A DNA stretch of 12,061 nt from contig JAPEVF010001236.1 in the NCBI GenBank assembly GCA_029747585.1, positions 1 to 12,061 on the forward strand, in the 5' to 3' direction. How positions within the stretch are numbered: the stretch's first letter is position 1; each line of letters opens with the position of its first letter. The translations under genes and the position numbers were made by a program. Positions 10,733-12,061 of the stretch are shown piece after piece. The notes under the pieces were generated by a model, which was not told where the DNA came from, made no database searches, and saw only the letters and a list, made by a program, of their open reading frames with translations. Origin of the DNA: Pleurotus djamor (taxonomy: Eukaryota; Basidiomycota; Agaricomycetes; Agaricales; Pleurotaceae).

Positions 10733-10756
10733 TCTACAATTAGCTCTACAATTAGC
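10733..10756. repeat. Two tandem copies of a 12-bp unit (TCTACAATTAGC)
   Basis: Perfect direct duplication in the AT-rich 3' flank of the phosphatase gene, with one further matching T. It probably arose by replication slippage; no function is evident. Confidence 0.85.
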
Positions 10757-10783
10757 TATGTCTTCATCAAATACTTGAAGCTC

Positions 10784-10947
10784 GAGTCCGAGTGTTGAAT
10801 ACTTGAGTCTTTATGCACGGTGGGTGGGGGAGAACATTCACTCCGAGTACTTAGATCATATCACGCACAAAATGCATGTCATAGGACATTCAATTCCGTT
10901 TCATGACTACATTGACTTAGTCACTCAAGTACTCAAGAGTCTGACTC
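10784..10947. repeat. 164-bp element bounded by 25-bp imperfect inverted repeats
   Basis: The left arm 10784-10808 and right arm 10923-10947 are complementary at 21 of 25 positions and share the core ACTCAAGTAyTCAA; 114 bp lie between them. The arms are rich in ACTC/GAGT words, and a related GAGTACTTAG occurs inside near 10846. No coding capacity. This could be a small MITE-like remnant or a hairpin in the 3' flanks of the two converging genes. I could not find a clean target-site duplication outside the arms. Confidence 0.5.
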
Positions 10948-11198
10948 CCAGTTATATCAAAACAATCCTAAGCTTTTCCATTTGCTCCAGTCAACAACTC
11001 TACCAAAGTGGCGAGTCGAAGAGACAGCAGCAAAAGAAATAGAAAGGAATCCCCCGACGACGCAAGCCAGTAGTGCAATAGCAAGGTCATCACGTCCCAG
11101 TGTTGCAAGCAGAGCACAAGGACTGGGGCGGCAAAAATTAGATAACCAAAGAATGAGGGCGGTGCCCTCATAATAGTGGTTAAACTATTAAGAACAGA

Positions 11199-11264
11199 CT
11201 AGAAAAGAGTGTGGTCAGCCAGGCCTTTTGGCTTAAATCAAAGTCACGTGACCCGGCGACTTAC
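11199..11264 (-). other. mRNA-type spliceosomal intron inside the U2 snRNA gene
   Basis: The 66-nt insert starts GUAAGU (11264-11259) and ends UUUUCUAG (to 11199). It has a branch site CUGAC whose A lies 17 nt before the 3' end, and a pyrimidine-rich tract in between: every feature of the mRNA introns in the neighbouring genes. It sits right after GUAGUA; joining the flanks gives GUAGUAUCUGUUCUU, the universal U2 sequence. Moving either boundary breaks this match, so the limits are exact. Introns in U2 and other snRNA genes are known from Rhodotorula-type basidiomycete yeasts. Confidence 0.9.
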
Positions 11265-11292
11265 TACTACACTTGATCTAAGCCAAGAGGCC
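11222..11292 (-). repeat. Inverted copy of the U2 5' domain: exon 1 / intron snap-back hairpin
   Basis: Exon 1 positions 11292-11271 (22 nt: stem I and AUCAAGU) are complementary to intron positions 11244-11222. There are 20 Watson-Crick pairs, one G-U, one mismatch and one bulged U. The 26-nt loop (11270-11245) contains GUAGUA, the 5' splice site GUAAGU and a CACGUG. The intron copy, read in U2 sense, has the canonical GGCCUUUUGGCU, whereas exon 1 has a C in that loop. Confidence 0.85.
11243..11252. promoter_or_regulatory. Palindromic E-box GTCACGTGAC within the U2 intron
   Basis: A perfect 10-bp palindrome containing CACGTG with the flanks preferred by Cbf1-type bHLH factors of fungi. It lies at the tip of the inverted repeat. 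It may be an internal control element, or simply part of the hairpin sequence; nothing in the sequence decides this. Confidence 0.3.
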
Positions 11293-11303
11293 AGAGTGGT
11301 AAG

Positions 11304-12061
11304 GATTCTGCATGCCAAACGGTTCCTTTTGAGGATGTGGAAACGCTGCACGAGCCAGAAGAAGTGTGGAAGGTACGACGAGGCAAGGTCTCAGGGATAG
11401 ACTAGGGGCTTTACCTAATGTAGACTCATTTTTCAAGTTCCGAAGGGATGCCGGTGGCGAGTCGCCGCGGCGGGTTTTGAACTTTACAGCAAGGCAGCAA
11501 CACGACACAGGCCGTTTTCAACTTTTCTCGGAGGTTGGAGAGGGCATCTTTATTCTTGAGTATTTGGTACAAAATCCACAAGAGATGAATGTAAAAATAT
11601 TGTCCCGAGGAGTAAGATGAGTTGAAAAGGGAGAAGGGGGAAACGTCCGTGTTGATGGAGAGGCTCCCAAGGAAACAGCGCTACGATTTATAACGTATAT
11701 ATCGATGTAGAAATGTACACGGGTACATGAAGCTTGAAGTTTGCACAGCGGTGGGTCGACCGAAAGAGAGTCAAGAGGTTAGATAAAAAGGAAAGGATTC
11801 GGGAGGTGGAAAGACAGTCAGATATACGTATATCAAGCGATGGTAGACAGGGAACGAGAGAGTGAACTAGCTGACTAGTAATTGACATGAAGCGAGAGGG
11901 AGAAAGGAGGAAAATATATGAAAAATCGATAAGCAAAACAATTTACTTGAGACACATCGAGAGTAAGGAGAAATCAAAAGCGACAGTACGAGGATGGATA
12001 TGCGAGCGAAGCGATGTTTGGGGGATGTGGGGATGTGGGGAGGGGAGCTGGGGAACTTGGG
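11304..12061. other. Region upstream of U2 without a supported gene
   Basis: Short open frames only, none recognisable. The + strand is purine-rich from about 11600 onward (long GA runs), so the minus strand is pyrimidine-rich, as in UTRs of fungal mRNAs; a minus-strand AATAAA (plus TTTATT at about 11550) would fit the end of a gene entering from the right. A 14-bp perfect palindrome GATATACGTATATC lies at 11821-11834. The U2 promoter must lie in the first part of this interval, but I see no TATA element within 100 bp of the U2 5' end. Confidence 0.35.
12020..12053 (+). other. G-quadruplex-type G-run cluster
   Basis: Five runs of four or five G (12020-12024, 12029-12032, 12037-12040, 12042-12045, 12050-12053) are separated by loops ATGT, ATGT, A and AGCT. 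This satisfies the usual quadruplex pattern with short loops on the + strand. It lies at the window edge, so its gene context is unknown. Confidence 0.6.

Larger units (their letters stand above)
10669..11045. other. Gap between the phosphatase stop and the U2 3' end
   Basis: This is the tail-to-tail interval between a + strand mRNA gene and the - strand U2 gene. It is AT-rich at first, then holds the tandem repeat and the inverted-repeat element. Next to the U2 3' end the minus strand is pyrimidine-rich (TTTCTATTTC). No gene is seen. Confidence 0.5.
11046..11303 (-). ncRNA. U2 spliceosomal snRNA gene, interrupted by one intron
   Basis: Read on the minus strand. Exon 1 (about 11303-11265) has stem I GGCCUCUUGGCUU and then AGAUCAAGUGUAGUA, the U6-pairing and branch-point recognition region. 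Exon 2 (11198-11046) begins UCUGUUCUU, then stem IIa (UAAUAGU/ACUAUUA, loop UUAACC, 11190-11171), stem IIb (GAGGGC-ACC-GCCCUC, 11169-11155), Sm site AAUUUUUG (11139-11132), stem III (CCCAGU/ACUGGG) and stem IV. Stem IV has the conserved loop UAUUGCACUAC (11080-11070) and closing pairs GAUGAC/GUCGUC. Without the 66-nt intron the RNA is about 192 nt, normal for U2. Stem bases differ from yeast and human U2 but keep pairing, which argues for a working gene. The exact 5' and 3' ends are estimates to within several bases. No TATA box is visible just upstream. Confidence 0.93.

Noticed and set aside
11222..11244. A second U2 5' end on the + strand (GGCCTTTTGGCTTAAATCAAA)
   Set aside because: It is not followed by GTGTAGTATCTG or any U2 stems; it is the inverted copy inside the intron of the minus-strand U2.
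11209..11400. 63-codon + strand ORF across the U2 locus
   Set aside because: It covers the U2 snRNA exon 1 and intron in antisense; the RNA gene explains the sequence.
11821..11834. Perfect palindrome GATATACGTATATC
   Set aside because: An isolated AT-rich palindrome with no neighbouring features; such short palindromes arise by chance.

Overview
This window comes from a filamentous basidiomycete, probably an Agaricomycotina species. Genes are closely packed and split by many short spliceosomal introns (50-75 nt, GT-AG, CTRAY-type branch sites). The proteins match fungal families: a YDR061W/ModF-like double ABC ATPase, a Prm10/ThrE-like amino-acid transporter and a YHR202W-like secreted metallophosphatase. 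I rebuilt exon structures by hand. All three full-length models stay in frame from start to stop; the ABC model does so only if a single N in the assembly is ignored.

Layout: 1-282 is the 3' end of an unrecognised + strand gene. 458-2444 is the ABC ATPase (5 exons, 580 aa) with a mitochondrial-type N-terminus, a degenerate first ATP site and a canonical second one. 2445-3705 holds no gene I can support, apart from a TATA box just before the next gene. 3706-6810 is a ThrE/Prm10-family transporter (10 exons, 858 aa). 6811-7835 is mostly non-coding. 7836-10668 is a secreted calcineurin-like phosphoesterase with a 5'-nucleotidase-type C-terminal part (17 exons, 622 aa). 10669-11045 contains a short tandem repeat and a 164-bp inverted-repeat element.

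The most notable object is on the minus strand at 11046-11303: a U2 spliceosomal snRNA gene. Exon 1 carries stem I and the branch-point recognition sequence GUAGUA. Exon 2 carries stems IIa, IIb, III and IV and the Sm site AAUUUUUG. Between them lies a 66-nt mRNA-type intron (GUAAGU...CUGAC...CUAG), placed directly after GUAGUA; removing it restores the universal GUAGUAUCUGUUCUU and leaves an RNA of about 192 nt. The intron also contains an inverted copy of the U2 5' domain. Unspliced pre-U2 should therefore fold into a near-perfect 22-bp hairpin that sequesters stem I and the U6-pairing region and leaves GUAGUA and the 5' splice site in the loop. U2 would have to splice its own precursor, and the unspliced form looks self-inhibited.

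The protein genes are not an obvious pathway. The transporter, the phosphatase and the ABC ATPase look like independent housekeeping or nutrient-related genes. 11304-12061 shows no gene; it is purine-rich on + and ends in a strong G-quadruplex-type G-run cluster at the window edge.
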